From Chamaecrista fasciculata (taxonomy: Eukaryota; Streptophyta; Magnoliopsida; Fabales; Fabaceae), in contig QANZ01013102.1 in the NCBI GenBank assembly GCA_003254925.1, positions 1-64,000 on the forward strand: 64,000 nucleotides of DNA. The letters are read 5' to 3'. This document shows positions 35,112 through 48,108 of this stretch, one piece after another. How positions within the stretch are numbered: the first letter of the stretch is position 1; each line of letters begins with the position of its first letter. The notes under the pieces are model-generated. The model had not been told where the DNA came from, ran no database searches, and was given only the letters and a program-made list of their open reading frames with translations. A program made the translations under genes and the position numbers.

Positions 35112-38100
35112 ATGCTTCCTGGAAAGAGAGCTTGTGAAGGAGTGGTTGTAGAAGAGACTGACCACTGGAACAACATTGGTGCTGCGCCGTTTCCTAAGAA
35201 GAATCGAATCGACTGTTTCGCTGCCTCCTTTCCTTCTGATACCCCCGATTCGTCGGTGAACAAAAGTAACCAGAGCTTCAGTAGTAGCACTAGCAGCAAC
35301 AACAACAGTAGAGGAGGCTTATTTGAAGGGGCGTCAATCATGAATTTGGGTGGTTCCAATCCGTCTGATATTGATGAGGATCTGCACAGCCGTCAGCTCG
35401 CTGTGTATGGTCGTGAGACGATGAGGAGACTCTTTGCTTCTAATGTCCTCGTCTCCGGAATGCAGGGTCTAGGTGTTGAGATTGGTTAGTCATTTAACAT
35501 CCTTCATATATCGATGGTTGTTTCTTAAAAGATTGGATGGTTTTCTCGAATTGCCTTTCAAATGCTTTCTACTTTATTTTTGCACTTTGTGGTTACGGTA
35601 ACTAACTGATAGAGGTTGATGGTAAATTCTTAGATTATGAGTCTGCAAAACTTGGATGCTTGATAGATTTGGTGCCCGTTATAGTGAAACACTACCAACT
35701 GTTTTTGTTAAATGATTAATGGGATTGTTTTGTTGTTTCATTTAGTGATTTAGACATTAGTTCCCCCCTGCATCTGTTATTGAAAATTTCCGGCTGTAGT
35801 AGGTGGTGTGTCACATTGTTATGGTAACTCTATGTACTTCGCATGAAGTTATTTCTGTTGTATTTTTATGCAAATTTACCTCATATCCTCCTTGTTTCAA
35901 GCTGTGTTAATGGTGATTTAGTTTGTTCTTGTTGAAAATTATGGGGTAGGGGGTGTATATCGATTTGGTAAAATGGGTAACTATATGCACAGCTTCCAAG
36001 AAGTTATTTCTGATGTAGTTCTAGGAAAATTTATATGATATCTCTTCTGTACACTTTTGCCTCTGCGATGGTTTGTGAAGGCCAGGTGCTTTCCATTGAC
36101 AAATATTGCAGATTTCCCATATTGATATCTTCATGTTTGACGCTCTTCAATTTCAGGCCAAATAGTTCAGTATGTTTTCATTGTTTTGGGCCAGAAATAG
36201 TTCAGTATGTTAATTTCTGGTATAATTACGCAATTTGAACATTGAACCAAATTTGTTTGTTTATATTTTTATTTTTTATGCCATGGATTCTTCATATTTG
36301 GTTCAAGTAGCATTGGCACTTTGTTGTTGATTTTGAATCACACTTGCGTATTCTAAATTGGTGTGTTTTACTACCATGCAGCCAAGAATCTAATTCTTGC
36401 TGGTGTCAAATCTGTGACTCTGCATGATGAAGGGAGTGTGGAGCTGTGGGATTTGTCAAGTAACTTTGTGTTCACAGAGAATGATGTTGGTAAAAACAGG
36501 GCAGTGGCTTCTGTTAGTAAGTTGCAGGAGCTCAACAATGCAGTGCTTGTAACCAGCTTGACAACTGAGCTAACCAAAGAACAACTCTCTAATTTCCAGG
36601 TACTTCCATCTCCCTTATACTCCCATATGTCTCATTACTTCATTTTTACTCCTCTGTTTATAAGCACTAAATTGTACACCTGCTACAGATCAAGTAACTA
36701 AGGATTTGTCCTTTGGTTGTTTGGATTTTAACATAACCTTTGCAAGGTTTCTCTGGCTTGACATACACGTCAATAGTGAAATGACTAGAATGGCGTGATG
36801 CATTCCAATATCTTTTGTTTGGAGAATCAACTTATACTAAATGACCTCCATTAAACTTTTCTACGGGCTCTTTGTTCAAGTGCTTCAGTGATCAAACTAT
36901 ATTTTATATTCTGTTAAGTATATGAATATTCCTGATTTATTTGATTAGTTCTATGTTTTCACCTTAAATTAATAGTAACAATATTCTTCATAATGTTTAA
37001 TATTAGTGGTGGTTAACATTATTGTTAGCTAGATGAAGTAATGGATGATTAAACTGCTCGAGTAGAGCAAATTTAGGTTTTACTGTGCTTTATCTCTGGA
37101 TTTATATCGTGTTTGATGAGTGCTGATGTGTTGTTGCTTCTGAGGTTCTTCGTATTGTATATGTAGTTTCTGTGTATGTGCAAAAATAAGTTTGTGATTT
37201 ATTTTTATTTTTCAGGCTGTTGTGTTTACTGATATCAGCCTTGAGAAGGCCATTGAGTTCAATGATTATTGCCACAGTCATCAGCCTCCAATTGCCTTCA
37301 TCAAATCTGAAGTTAGAGGTCTTTTTGGTTCTGTGTTCTGTGATTTTGGCCCTGAGTTCACTGTTTTTGATGTGGATGGAGAAGACCCTCATACGGGTAT
37401 CATTGCATCAATTAGCAATGACAACCCTGCCCTAGTATCATGTGTTGATGATGAGAGGCTTGAATTTCAGGATGGAGATCTTGTTGTATTCTCTGAAGTT
37501 CATGGTATGAAAGAGTTGAATGATGGAAAGCCAAGGAAGATTAAAAATGCTAGAGCTTATTCGTTTACTCTTGAGGAAGACACTACAAATTATGGTACCT
37601 ATGAAAAAGGTGGTATTGTCACACAGGTCAAACAGCCAAAAGTGTTGAAATTTAAGACACTAAGAGAAGCTCTTGCCGATCCTGGTGATTTTCTTCTTAG
37701 TGATTTTTCCAAGTTTGATCGTCCACCTCTCCTACACTTGGCATTCCAGGCTTTGGATAAGTTTGCCTCTGAGTTGGGTCGTTTCCCTGTTGCTGGTTCA
37801 GAGGATGATGCACAGAAGCTTATATCTATTGCCAATAGTATTAATGAGAGCTTGGGAGATGGGAAATTGGATGATATCAACCCAAAACTTCTACGGCACT
37901 TTGCTTTTGGTGCTAGGGCAGTTTTGAATCCCATGGCTGCCATGTTTGGTGGAATTGTTGGGCAAGAGGTTGTGAAAGCATGCTCTGGGAAGTTTCATCC
38001 ACTTTTTCAGGTTAGTATAGTATTTGGTCTTTGTTAGTGAACGTCCTTTGGTGCTTGGATTGTTTTGTTTATTGCAAATGAACTGAGCCATGATCAACAC

Positions 38101-41100
38101 ATTGTATGCTTGTGCTGGGGTCCGTGCTCCATAGCAGCTGACCATGGGTTGATGTGCGAAATCTTAGTTTGGATTATTTGTTGCTTTCTAAGGTAATTAG
38201 CTTTGCAGTAGTGGCGTTTATGACTATAGGGTTGAAGTAGAGCCATCAAATTTTGATTTCATTTTTTTTCCCTCTTTTTCTCAGCCAGCTTAGGTAGTCA
38301 TTTTACTGCATAATTTTCCAAAGGTAGATGATGTGTCTTCAGTCCTGTCATTCCTGTCTCTTTTAGATTAGTTTTATTGTGTGCTTACTACCATCAACCT
38401 GTTGCATACAAAGTCATCCCGATATCAATTTTAGCCAAAATTTTGTTCTTTTGTATTTTCAATAATCTAATATGTAAATAAGATTATAATTTACTTTTTT
38501 TTTTTTTAAAAAAAGTTTCATATTGTGATCCATTTCATAGAATGTTTAACTAATAGTTCATGCTTATTTATTTTCCATTATGATGAACTGCTTATTCTAA
38601 TTTTCATTTATTGACTCCATTCATAGAATGATCAAATAATATTTACTGTATATTATAATTTTCAATTATAGATTCCAATGTTAATTTTAAATTTAGTGAA
38701 TTTGTATCATTATTATGACAGCCATTTGTATCTCCACTTAAAGGATATGCTGTATCCCCATATCCATATTTTGTTGTACTCATTGTACCCTTTCTTTATA
38801 AGTTAGCTGCTTCAGACTTGAGTAGATATTGATTTATATGCAATTTCTATGACTTGTTTTTACTATTACATATCTGAATGCATGCCTCATGAACGAAACT
38901 ATATCTGATCTTGACTCTTCAAAATAATAATAAAAAAAGGGTAATGACCTTGGGTCACCAGTTGAATCAAGCTGTCCTTTAAACTTGATTCTTCTTGTAC
39001 GTGTTTGGCGATGGCTTTTTCTTTCCTGGATGCTGACTATTGTTTCTGCTTTTCCTGGGATTCAATTTATTGCATCTTGCTCTATCTTCTTGATTTAGAG
39101 AAACTAATTCAGTTCTTACTAACAAGAATATCCTGTTTTCTTGTTCTACCAAAAGAAGGTGGTTTAGCATGTTTTATCATTTACCTTTTTGTAACTTGAG
39201 CATCCTTTTCAGATAGTATAATACTTTTGCTGGCTTGGTCTGTGATTGTGGTTTTAACTTATCTTTCTTTCCCTGCAGTATTTCTATTTTGACTCAGTTG
39301 AATCACTTCCCACAGAGACGCTGGATGCCAGTGACTTTAGACCAGTAAATAGCCGTTATGATGCCCAGATTTCTGTTTTTGGTTCCAAGTTACAGAAGAA
39401 ATTAGAAGATGCTAAAGTGTTTGTTGTTGGATCTGGTGCTTTGGGATGTGAATTCTTAAAGAATCTTGCCCTGATGGGAGTGTCTTGTGGAAGTCAAGGA
39501 AAGCTGACTGTTACAGATGATGACGTTATTGAGAAAAGTAACCTAAGTCGGCAGTTTCTCTTCCGTGATTGGAATATTGGCCAAGCCAAGTCTACAGTTG
39601 CTGCATCAGCTGCTGTGTCTATAAATTCTTCTCTGAAGATTGAAGCATTGCAAAACCGTGTTGGGCCTGAAACTGAAAATGTGTTTGACGATGCATTCTG
39701 GGAAAACTTGAGTGTTGTGGTTAATGCCCTAGACAATGTGAACGCTAGACTATATGTTGATCAGAGATGCTTGTATTTCCAAAAGCCTCTTCTTGAGTCG
39801 GGAACTCTTGGAGCCAAATGCAACACCCAGATGGTCATTCCCCACTTGACAGAAAACTATGGTGCTTCTAGAGATCCTCCTGAGAAACAGGCACCTATGT
39901 GTACTGTACACTCATTTCCACACAACATTGATCACTGTTTGACATGGGCTCGATCAGAATTTGAGGGTTTACTTGAGAAAACTCCTGCTGAAGTAAATGC
40001 ATATCTGTCAAACCCAAGTGAATATACTAATGCAATGACAAGTGCTGGTGATGCTCAGGCAAGAGATAACTTGGAGCGTATTCTCGAGTGCCTTGACAGG
40101 GAAAAGTGTGAGACTTTTGAAGACTGTATTACATGGGCTCGGCTAAAGTATGTTACTTTGACTTAACCTGCCTATATGTCCTTTTTACGGAATAAAGTAT
40201 TGTATCGAAGCACAATCATTTATTGTTATATGAATCACCCATGAACATGAGCTTTTCTTTTGCAGGTTTGAAGATTACTTTTCTAATCGGGTGAAGCAGT
40301 TGATTTATACTTTTCCTGAGGATGCAGCGACCAGTACTGGAGCTCCTTTCTGGTCTGCTCCAAAAAGATTCCCTCAGCCACTGCAGTTCTCAGCTTCTGA
40401 TTTGGGTCATCTCCATTTTGTGATGGCTGCTTCTATACTGCGAGCAGAAACATTTGGTATTCCAATCCCTGACTGGGTGAAAAACCCTAAAAAGTTGCCT
40501 GAAGCTGTTGATAAAGTGATAGTGCCTGACTTTCAACCCAAGAAAGATGTGAAAATAGTGACAGATGAGAAAGCTACAAGTCTCTCTACTGCTTCGATTG
40601 ATGATGGCGCTGTCATTAATGATCTTATCGTCAGGTTAGAGCAGTGCCAGTCAAATCTTCCTCCAGGCTTCAGGATGAAACCAATTCAGTTTGAGAAGGT
40701 CTGCTTCTCACCATTAATAATCTACTACTTGCACCATCATGATTCTTTTTAATATTCTTGACTACATGTCAACTGTTTGACCTTTTGTTAATAAAAGGCC
40801 CTTTTCTTGGATGTTGAAATATATTTTCGTTCACATAAGTGACAAATCATATTAATATTATTCTGTGAATTGCAGGATGATGATACAAACTACCACATGG
40901 ATGTGATAGCTGGGCTTGCCAACATGAGGGCAAGAAATTACAGCATTCCTGAAGTTGATAAGCTTAAAGCCAAGTTTATTGCTGGACGTATCATTCCTGC
41001 AATTGCAACCTCAACCGCCATGGCCACTGGTCTCGTCTGCTTGGAGCTTTACAAAGCTTTGGGTGGGGACCACAAACTCGAGGACTACCGTAACACATTT

Positions 41101-41472
41101 GCTAACCTTGCACTGCCTCTCTTTTCCATGGCTGAACCAGTTCCCCCAAAAGTCATCAAGCATCAGGAACTGAATTGGACAGTTTGGGACAGGTGGATTG
41201 TGAAAGACAATCCTACACTCAGGCAACTTCTTGACTGGCTGAAGGAGAAAGGCTTGAACGCTTATAGTATTTCTTGTGGAAGTTGTCTGCTCTACAATAG
41301 TATGTTCCCAAGACACAAAGACCGAATGGAGAGAAAGATAGTGGACCTAGCAAGGGAGGTAGCCAAGGTCGAGATCCCTTCATACCGCCGTCATCTCGAT
41401 GTTGTCGTGGCCTGTGAGGATGACGATGATAATGACATTGACATCCCTCAAGTATCCATTTATTTCCGTTAG
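35112..41472 (+). CDS. UBA1: Ubiquitin-activating enzyme E1
   Basis: Coding exons are 35112-35484, 36382-36599, 37216-38010, 39279-40147, 40266-40698 and 40876-41472; phases fit and give 1094 aa (about 1080 in Arabidopsis UBA1). E1 uses ATP to adenylate ubiquitin, binds it as a thioester and passes it to E2 enzymes. Residues after ~95 begin the inactive adenylation half ([19 protein letters not shown]). The active half has the nucleotide loop GSGALGCEF near 513. The catalytic Cys670 lies in [12 protein letters not shown]. The C-terminal ubiquitin-fold domain ends PQVSIYFR. The Ser/Asn-rich N-terminus (residues ~40-80) is variable in plants. I chose the start at 35112 (MLPGKRAC) because plant E1s begin similarly. 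An in-frame ATG at 35070 could serve if the leader intron is kept. Introns are GT-AG; no lesion is seen. Confidence 0.97.
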
Positions 41473-42658
41473 GTTGTTTTCATCATTAGGTGCATTTTAG
41501 TTGCATTTTAGACTATATCTTAGAACATGTTCGACCCTGCCTCACATTTTTATGATGGTTTCGTTTCGCAAACCAAAATTGTTAAACAATATTATAGTTG
41601 ATACATGAATTGAAAAGAAACTTCTATTCCTTGCAATTTTTATGCTGTGATTTGCACGCACCTCTTATCTTTTGTTAAGATGGTGAATTTGATCTAATGA
41701 TATCATCTCTGCATGTCCGCTGTTTTCCCTTAGTATTCTGTTTTGTGCAGTGCTTCTTCCATTCCGACCATGGTTGAGTAAAATAGTCATACTTAAATTG
41801 GAACTTGTGTCTTTTTTGGTTTTTCTTTTTCTTATGAGGCTTGAATTTGGGAATTAAGTATTCACCATTTTATTGTCTTCTACTTCTAGTGTTGATTTTT
41901 CGATGATCACTTTTTTGCATAACAGAAATATCTAGAAATGTTGTAAAAGAAATATTTAGAAAAGCTACATATAATTTAAGGCATATTAGGCTACCAGTTT
42001 ATTAAACTAATAAAATGATATTGAATCTTAAACCACTCTTAATAGACAAGTTTGCCTAGACTTCACATTCCCGTTATCTCGTTCTCTTTGTCTGCTTGAT
42101 AATAGTTTTATTCTCATTTCCATATTAGTGATATTTTCATATTTTGAAAGCTTAGAATGATTATATGACTTTAGGGCTTAGGCCTTCAATTGGTCATTCT
42201 ATCAACGTTAGAGTCCTCCAAAACTTTTCCAGTCAGATTACCGCCAATAAAGAGAAAGAGAAAGATATTTTTTTTAAAGTCTATATGTTGGTTTATACAC
42301 ATTAAAAAAAAATTAAGGTCTATATGATCCATTAATGCTTGATAAACACAATAGGCTGTTTAGAATGTTATACAGAGTATTTTACATTTTCAGATAATTT
42401 TTTTTTGTGAAATTATTTATTTCATATCTAAAAAAACCAGATTAAACTATTTATATAATTATATATAGTTTTAAGATTCCTTAATTATTATTCTCTCTAA
42501 GGAACGAAATGGACCTAAACCAGAAGTTATTTAACCCGAATAAGTGAATCACCTCAAACCAAAGGACTCCAAGGATGAGATGAGATGAGAGGTATTTGAG
42601 GTGGCACGAAAATAGAGAAGGCACTCAAATTTCATGTTGAAGTTTCATTTTTCATTTA
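41473..42658. other. E1 3' flank with a decayed copy of UBL-LRR sequence
   Basis: The first ~250 bp should be the E1 3' untranslated region. From about 41740 to 41890 and 42090 to 42200 the sequence resembles the 3' flank of the UBL-LRR gene (25165-25300 and 26040-26150). At 42201-42246 it resembles UBL-LRR exon 2 and its upstream splice site (29773-29820): 'gagtcctccaaaact' is shared exactly. The middle of that gene is absent. I read this as a deleted relic of a duplicated UBL-LRR locus. Confidence 0.6.
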
Positions 42659-43081
42659 GGTAAAGTGCATTTTTGGTCCCATAACTTTGGCAAAGGTTTC
42701 AATCTCATAACTTTTTTTGTTGCAATTTTGGTCCCCATCACTTTGGTAAAGGTCTCAATTTGGTCTCATAACTTCTAAAAACGTCTCACTGTTGGTCCAA
42801 AGTTGATTTTCATTCGTCCTATAACTTCACCCATATTTGCCACGTCATCATCCAACTCAGTATGTCAGATCATCTTTAACGGCAGATAATGGATAAAAAT
42901 CAGTATTGGGACCAACAGTGAGACGTTTTCAAAAGCTATGGGACCAAAATTGCAACAAAAAAAGTTATGGGACCAAATTGAGACCTTTGTCAAAGTTATG
43001 AGACCAAATTGCAACAAAAAAAATTATGGAACCAAATGGAAACCTTTACCAAAGTTATGAGACAAAAAGTGCACTTTACCC
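42659..43081. mobile_element. Fold-back MITE, family A copy 2
   Basis: The ends GGTAAAGTGCATTTTTGG and the complement of GGGTAAAGTGCACTTTTTG are inverted repeats. The interior is filled with TGGTCCCATAACTT and its complement, as in copy 1. No clear target duplication is found. It lies between the convergent 3' ends of the E1 and glutaredoxin-like genes. Confidence 0.75.
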
Positions 43082-43365
43082 ATAAAAATAAAGAGAATGT
43101 AGATATAAAAAGTACAAAAATAATGGCATCAATTAGATAAGTCAGCTATTAGTTATGTTCTTATATAACAATACAGTATACACCAATCCAGAGGGCATCT
43201 ATGTATAAATATATATCTTTACACTGTCACAAAAGTAAAAACTTAAAACTACAAATCTGATTAGCCCATAAAAGAAAACAACAAGAAGAGTATAATATAT
43301 TAATATCAATAGCAAAGAGTAAAAAAAAAAAAAAAANAAAAAAAAAAAAAAAAGAATTAGTGTGA

Positions 43366-44211
43366 TTACAGAGGAGCAGAATAACAAGAGGGGCACCTGA
43401 TAAGTCCATTCTCATTACAGACCATACACGTGTTAAACCCAATCTCCTCAGTATGAATCTTACGGCTACCATTGCATTCTTGGCATAGAATAAACCTATA
43501 TCCACCGCACACGTCACACACTCCGTGATCCGCTGCGGGCAAGCGTTCGACGATTTTCCTGAGCTCGCCGGTTTCGTTGAGTTCCATGACCTCGTCGGCG
43601 CCGCCGATATATCTGCCGTCGATGAAGACACGTGGCAGCGTGAGCTTTCTCCGGGGACCGAGAATATCGCGAAGCTCGCTCATGAATCCGACGTCCATGG
43701 AAACATCTCGTTCGTCAAGCGTGACGCGATATCCTCGAAGGATTGATAGTACGCTCTTGCAATCGTCGAATGTGGGCCTTACTACACGCAGGCTTGTGAA
43801 GTAGACGATAATGCGTTGATCTGCTCCTGGAATTATTACCTGTGTCGTCGTCGGCGTCGGAGTAAGTGGAGGGGTAGGGAGATCCCGATTGGGATTATTA
43901 GGGTTAGGGTTAGGTTTGGCGGGCGGATCATCGGGTTTGTGTGTAGGATGGGAGAGAGATCTCGGAATTTTTGGTGGTTGGGGATGGAAATTTGACTGGG
44001 ATCGGAGGAGAGATTTCACGGCTCGGAAGCGGTGGAATATGGCGGCTCGCCGGCCGGAGCGGGAGGAGGAGGGTTGTGGGCGGTCGTCGATGGAGAGGGT
44101 TTCGATGTCTTTGAAGGTAGAGCAAGAGAAGGAAGAAGAAGAAGAAGAAGAAGACGGAGACGACGTCGTGTTATGAATTAGAACCGTTGATTTGGGCCAA
44201 GGCCGCCACAT
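43366..44211 (-). CDS. Glutaredoxin-like protein with C-terminal CxxC zinc-type cluster
   Basis: A single exon encodes 281 aa. The N-terminal 125 residues are Ser/Pro/Asn-rich and probably disordered. A glutaredoxin-like domain spans about 133-225: strand RIIVYFTSL, conserved Cys151 (TFDDC), TLPRVFI with the cis-Pro at 193, and the YIGGADE motif at 201-207. The usual CPYC/CxxC redox site is absent, replaced by TSLRVVRPTF, so it is probably not a classical thiol oxidoreductase. The C-terminus has four CxxC pairs: 232/235, 243/246, 262/265 and 273/276, likely two zinc sites of DnaJ-like type. This layout matches the plant At5g39865/At3g28850 group as I recall it, whose role is poorly known. The start at 44211 is the only in-frame Met. 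A poly-A run with an N at 43337 lies in the 3' flank. Confidence 0.92.
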   Translation of the reverse strand: MWRPWPKSTVLIHNTTSSPSSSSSSSSFSCSTFKDIETLSIDDRPQPSSSRSGRRAAIFHRFRAVKSLLRSQSNFHPQPPKIPRSLSHPTHKPDDPPAKPNPNPNNPNRDLPTPPLTPTPTTTQVIIPGADQRIIVYFTSLRVVRPTFDDCKSVLSILRGYRVTLDERDVSMDVGFMSELRDILGPRRKLTLPRVFIDGRYIGGADEVMELNETGELRKIVERLPAADHGVCDVCGGYRFILCQECNGSRKIHTEEIGFNTCMVCNENGLIRCPSCYSAPL

Positions 44212-44758
44212 TGAGGGGAGGAAAACGGAGGAAATTAAACGAAACCACCACCACTTGATTCTTTGAATTGAATTTGAAGGAGGAGCTGCAAAATTGGGCG
44301 AAATTTGCAGTTTGGGAAGGTATGTATGTTAATTGTTAATGTTAGTTTCTTCTTTCTTACGGTTTGTTAATTTAAGTGAGAGAGAAGAGAGAAGAGAGAA
44401 GAGAGAGAGATAAAAAAAGAATAAAAAATGGTGGGAAAGGGATTTTTCATTTTTGTGTTAGGGACTTAGGGTGGTTAAGGTAGTTGAAAGCTTGAAGGGT
44501 TGGTTTTTGTTGAGAGAGAAAGAAAGTAAGGGTGATTATTCTTGAGAGGCCCTTATTAAAAGCTTGTGTTAAGATGGGGTCTAAATATAGAAGGAGAGAA
44601 AAGAAGCCTGGTTTTTAGACTTTTTATACAAGGCAATGAAATGAAGGCATCTTGATTCTTGATCTTCTTGTGATTCAAGACTTGTCAGAATTCAGAACTA
44701 GTCCCTTAATAACTACATTTACTTACTTAGCTTCAAAACACCCTCCTTTTTTTTTTAA
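44212..44758 (-). promoter_or_regulatory. Upstream region of the glutaredoxin-like gene
   Basis: Immediately upstream, on the minus strand, the DNA is CT-rich around 44370-44415, as expected of a plant leader or core promoter. I could not choose a TATA box with confidence. No other gene is seen here. Confidence 0.35.
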
Positions 44759-45497
44759 GGTCAAAGGACTATTTTGATCCTAAATATATATCTTAATATT
44801 CATTTTGGTCTTCTATATTTCAAAATATTCAATCAATTCTAAATGTTAACAAAGTGTTTCATTTCAATCCTAAACTACTAAATATGGTTTCTCGTCATTT
44901 TATCCTTTGCATCTTCCGGTAATGGAACATATATATCTCAATTATTCACAAAACTTGGACACACACCTTGTATGAAATTTAACTGGAAATGTCTTCGACT
45001 TTGATGAGAATAATTGAGAAAGAAAAAGATTTCGTCAAGAGTAACTTGTAGCTTCAATTTCATTTCATTCAGACTTAAAACGAAAAACATATAATCAACT
45101 TTATGGAACAAGTGACTTATTTTCAGGCCTAATTTTATTCCCGATTTGACTTTGTTTGTTGATGAATCCAAATGGAAAGAGAAAGAACACGTCAGGAATA
45201 ACTCATAGTTTCGATTTCATCATATTTAAACTTGAAATGGGAAATATATGATCACATTCAATAGTTATGGACTGATTATGAAACTTATTAAGGACTAAAA
45301 CAAAATTTATGGAAAAACATTAAGAATCAAAACGAAACAAAAAATATATTAGACACCAAAACAAAATTTAAGATAAACATTAAGAACTAATATGAAGTTT
45401 TGGCCTTATAAAGACAGAGTTAAAAAAATAAAATTATAAGGACTAAGTTACACATTCAGTAAAACTACAGGGGCTATAAGATAATTTTAACCTTTTA
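44759..45497. repeat. Fold-back element of family C, about 740 bp
   Basis: The ends GGTCAAAGGACTATTTTGA and the complement of GGTTAAAATTATCTTATAG are imperfect inverted repeats. The interior shares ordered phrases with 24232-24690 and 30649-31060, such as 'aatttgactttgtttgttga' types and 'cttgaaatgggaaatatatga'. No coding potential. Confidence 0.5.
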
Positions 45498-45723
45498 AAA
45501 ATAAAAAAATAAGACAAACATAATTGATGGCATTGCTTTATTTTATTTTTATTTTAAGATTCTAAACATTAAATAATTTTCAAAATAATTTTGAAAAGTT
45601 ATTCTTAGGGACGAGAATAAAACATTCTAAAAGTTGTTCTAATTTTTTAATTTTTTAAATAATTGTTTATTTTCTATTCTGTCTAAAACTTATTTGTAAA
45701 AAGTAAAAACAATTGCATCAAAC

Positions 45724-46353
45724 TAGGGCTGTTCAAATCCAATCCAATCCAAACTCAACCGATCAATCCAATCTAAACCGATCAAAACCGACCAAAACCA
45801 ATCATCTAATTGGTTGAATTGGATGAAAAAGGATGAAAACCGATTAGTTCGGTTCGGATGGTTTTGAAAACCAAAAACCGACCGAACCAAACCGAACCAT
45901 ATTAATAATTTAATTAAATATTATTTATATTATATTAAATAAAAAATATCCCTATCTCTAAACTTAATTTCTTCATTTTTTATTTTCCCTTATTTAGTCG
46001 TCCCTCGCACTCAAACTTACTCACTTTTTATTTCACAATTCATAGTTTTGCACTTCATCCTTCCTTCATCTCTTCATCTTCAACCTTTATCCTTCATCAC
46101 AATTTACAGTTTCTAATCTTTTCTTATATTTTCTAGATTTTTATATATTTTGTAGTTTTTAGATTTTTAACTTAATGAATATATAGAAAATCGATTAACC
46201 GATCCAATCCAAACCGATTAAAGTCGGTTTGGATTGGTTCGGTTGACCTAAAATGACTGGATTGATTGGATGGCTTTAGTTGTCATCCAATTTGTTCGGT
46301 TCGGTTGAAAAAAAATGTCAAAACTGATCCAAACCGAAGTTTGAACACCCCTA
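45724..46353. mobile_element. Non-autonomous hAT element, 630 bp
   Basis: The terminal repeats are TAGGGCTGTTCAAA on the left and the complement of TAGGGGTGTTCAAA on the right. An exact 8-bp duplication, CATCAAAC, flanks it (45716-45723 and 46354-46361). Both ends are rich in 'AACCGA' and 'TCGGTT' repeats, a typical hAT subterminal pattern. No transposase remains. Its terminal repeat differs from the TAGAGCTGGCAAA family, so it was moved by a different hAT. Confidence 0.92.
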
Positions 46354-46389
46354 CATCAAACAAATTTTGTTTAAAACAAAAAGGTATCC

Positions 46390-47210
46390 TCCAGATAATT
46401 CAAATCGAAGCAATTGGATATCCGACTCGAGCAAGTTTCGACTTCAAACCTTGTGCCTGGGATTCGGTTATTTGGAAGGGGATCAAACACAGTATCCCTA
46501 TCATTATTGACCATCTTAAATGGCGACTTGGTATGGGTGACAAGATAGACATCAGAAGTAAGTACCGAGGGGTCACATCAATGGTCCCCCTTCTGGTGTG
46601 TTGATCAGTGACCTAATGAATTATGACACATATACTTGAGACATGAAAAAGATCAATCAAGTTTGTTCCACGGCGAACGCGAAAACTTTGCTGAATAGCG
46701 CGGGTCTTGTGCGCTCGACCCTTGACTTATGGATTTGGACCCCTGTTGTCACTGGATCGTACACTGCGGCAGCTGGTTTTGAGTTGCTTTGTAGAGTGGA
46801 CCATCCAGATCATGGTAATAATACTGGTCGGAATTTCCCTTAGAAGGATTTCTGGAGAACGAAAGCTCCCATGAGAGTCCTTCTTACGGTGTGGAAGATT
46901 TTCAACGATATGATCCCTACATATACAAATCTAAACCGACATCACCTCCACTGTGAGATTGTTTATCCTTTCGATGGCGAGGGGGATGACTCGATCTCCC
47001 ATACTTTTTTGCGGTGCAGTTTTGCTAGAGTAGTCTATTTGGATTACCGTTTTCCCTCAGGTGTGATGCCAAGAATGGACAACTGAAGTGGTGGCTAAAA
47101 TTGTGGATTCGTAGGTGGAGGACAAAGAGGGACCGCTTTGATGAAATTTGGCTCACTATTCTTGTTGGTTTAGATGTTATCAGAAAATGTAGAAACGACA
47201 CTGTCTGAAA
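46390..47210 (+). pseudogene. LINE (non-LTR retrotransposon) remnant, RT zinc-binding region
   Basis: Readable pieces include CAWDSVIWKGIKH and DHLKWRLGMGDKIDIRSK (46440-46560), the segment before the C-terminal domain of plant LINE ORF2. DLWIWTPVVTGSYTAAAGFELL-like text (about 46726-46790) and VLLTVWKIFNDMIPTYTNL with C...C...H...C spacing (46880-47030) match the zf-RVT domain. A TAG interrupts the frame at 46841-46843 and other frame changes occur. Only the 3' part of ORF2 remains. Confidence 0.75.
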
Positions 47211-48107
47211 AGGTGTCAAGGTTTTACCGTCTACGGCTATAAGATTTATTTTAGCTTATGCTAATTTTTTAGTAATGTCTTTAATCAGGGTACTGATATG
47301 TCTATTAGACTATTAGTCCTCATTTTTCTTCGTTTAAAACAAAAAAACTTTTTTATTTTTATTTTTTTGGTCAGACAAAAAACACTTTCCAAAAAATATT
47401 AAATCAAAGAGGCCCATCGTCTTTACAAATTTTTGTTTTCGGGGTCCATTTCCAGTTTACAAGTTTGAATTGAATGAGCTCATCGATTTTGGGTTCTATA
47501 TATTGGGTCAATATTACGCTGTTCCTATATATAATGAGTTTAACTCATGGGTACAGATCCTAATTTGGGCTCATCATTGGGCATCTACATTAGTTCTCTC
47601 TTTGCCCAATATGTCAACACCACAATATATAATTCACTACTTTGTTTTATCTTTTTAATGTGGTCTCACCCCAAGTACTTATACATACCATATATATATA
47701 TATATATAATTGTTTTTTCTGATGGGCTTATATATCAGCATTGTAAAAATCCTTCAACTGAAGATACAAGCTCAGACTCATAATATACATTTCACTACTT
47801 TATTTTATCTTTTGGGTTGGTTCATATAAGATAAGTATAGTAAAATTTCCATATTTTACTTCATATGGATTATAATATCTTCTGCATTAGATACTACAGA
47901 TACTATAAACTATTATGAAATATGGAGAGTAAGAAACTTTCAATGAGTAATATATTTACAAGATAATAGATTTTATTCAACATAAGCATTGGGGTGTACA
48001 CATCGAGTCAAGTCGAGCTAAGTATGAGTATGTGTACACTCTGCAATTCGACCTAGTGAAATTTGAGTTGGGTTCACCAGGTCATAGGTCGGGTCGGGTC
48101 TCCTTTT
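47211..48107. other. Spacer with a truncated hAT-like end
   Basis: Mostly AT-rich spacer with a TA microsatellite near 47690-47710. From about 47990, 'ggggtgtacacatcgagtc' and repeated 'gagtcgag/gggtcggg' motifs look like the left end of yet another hAT-type element. That element breaks off at the single N at 48108, and no right end is seen. Confidence 0.45.
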
Positions 48108-48108
48108 N

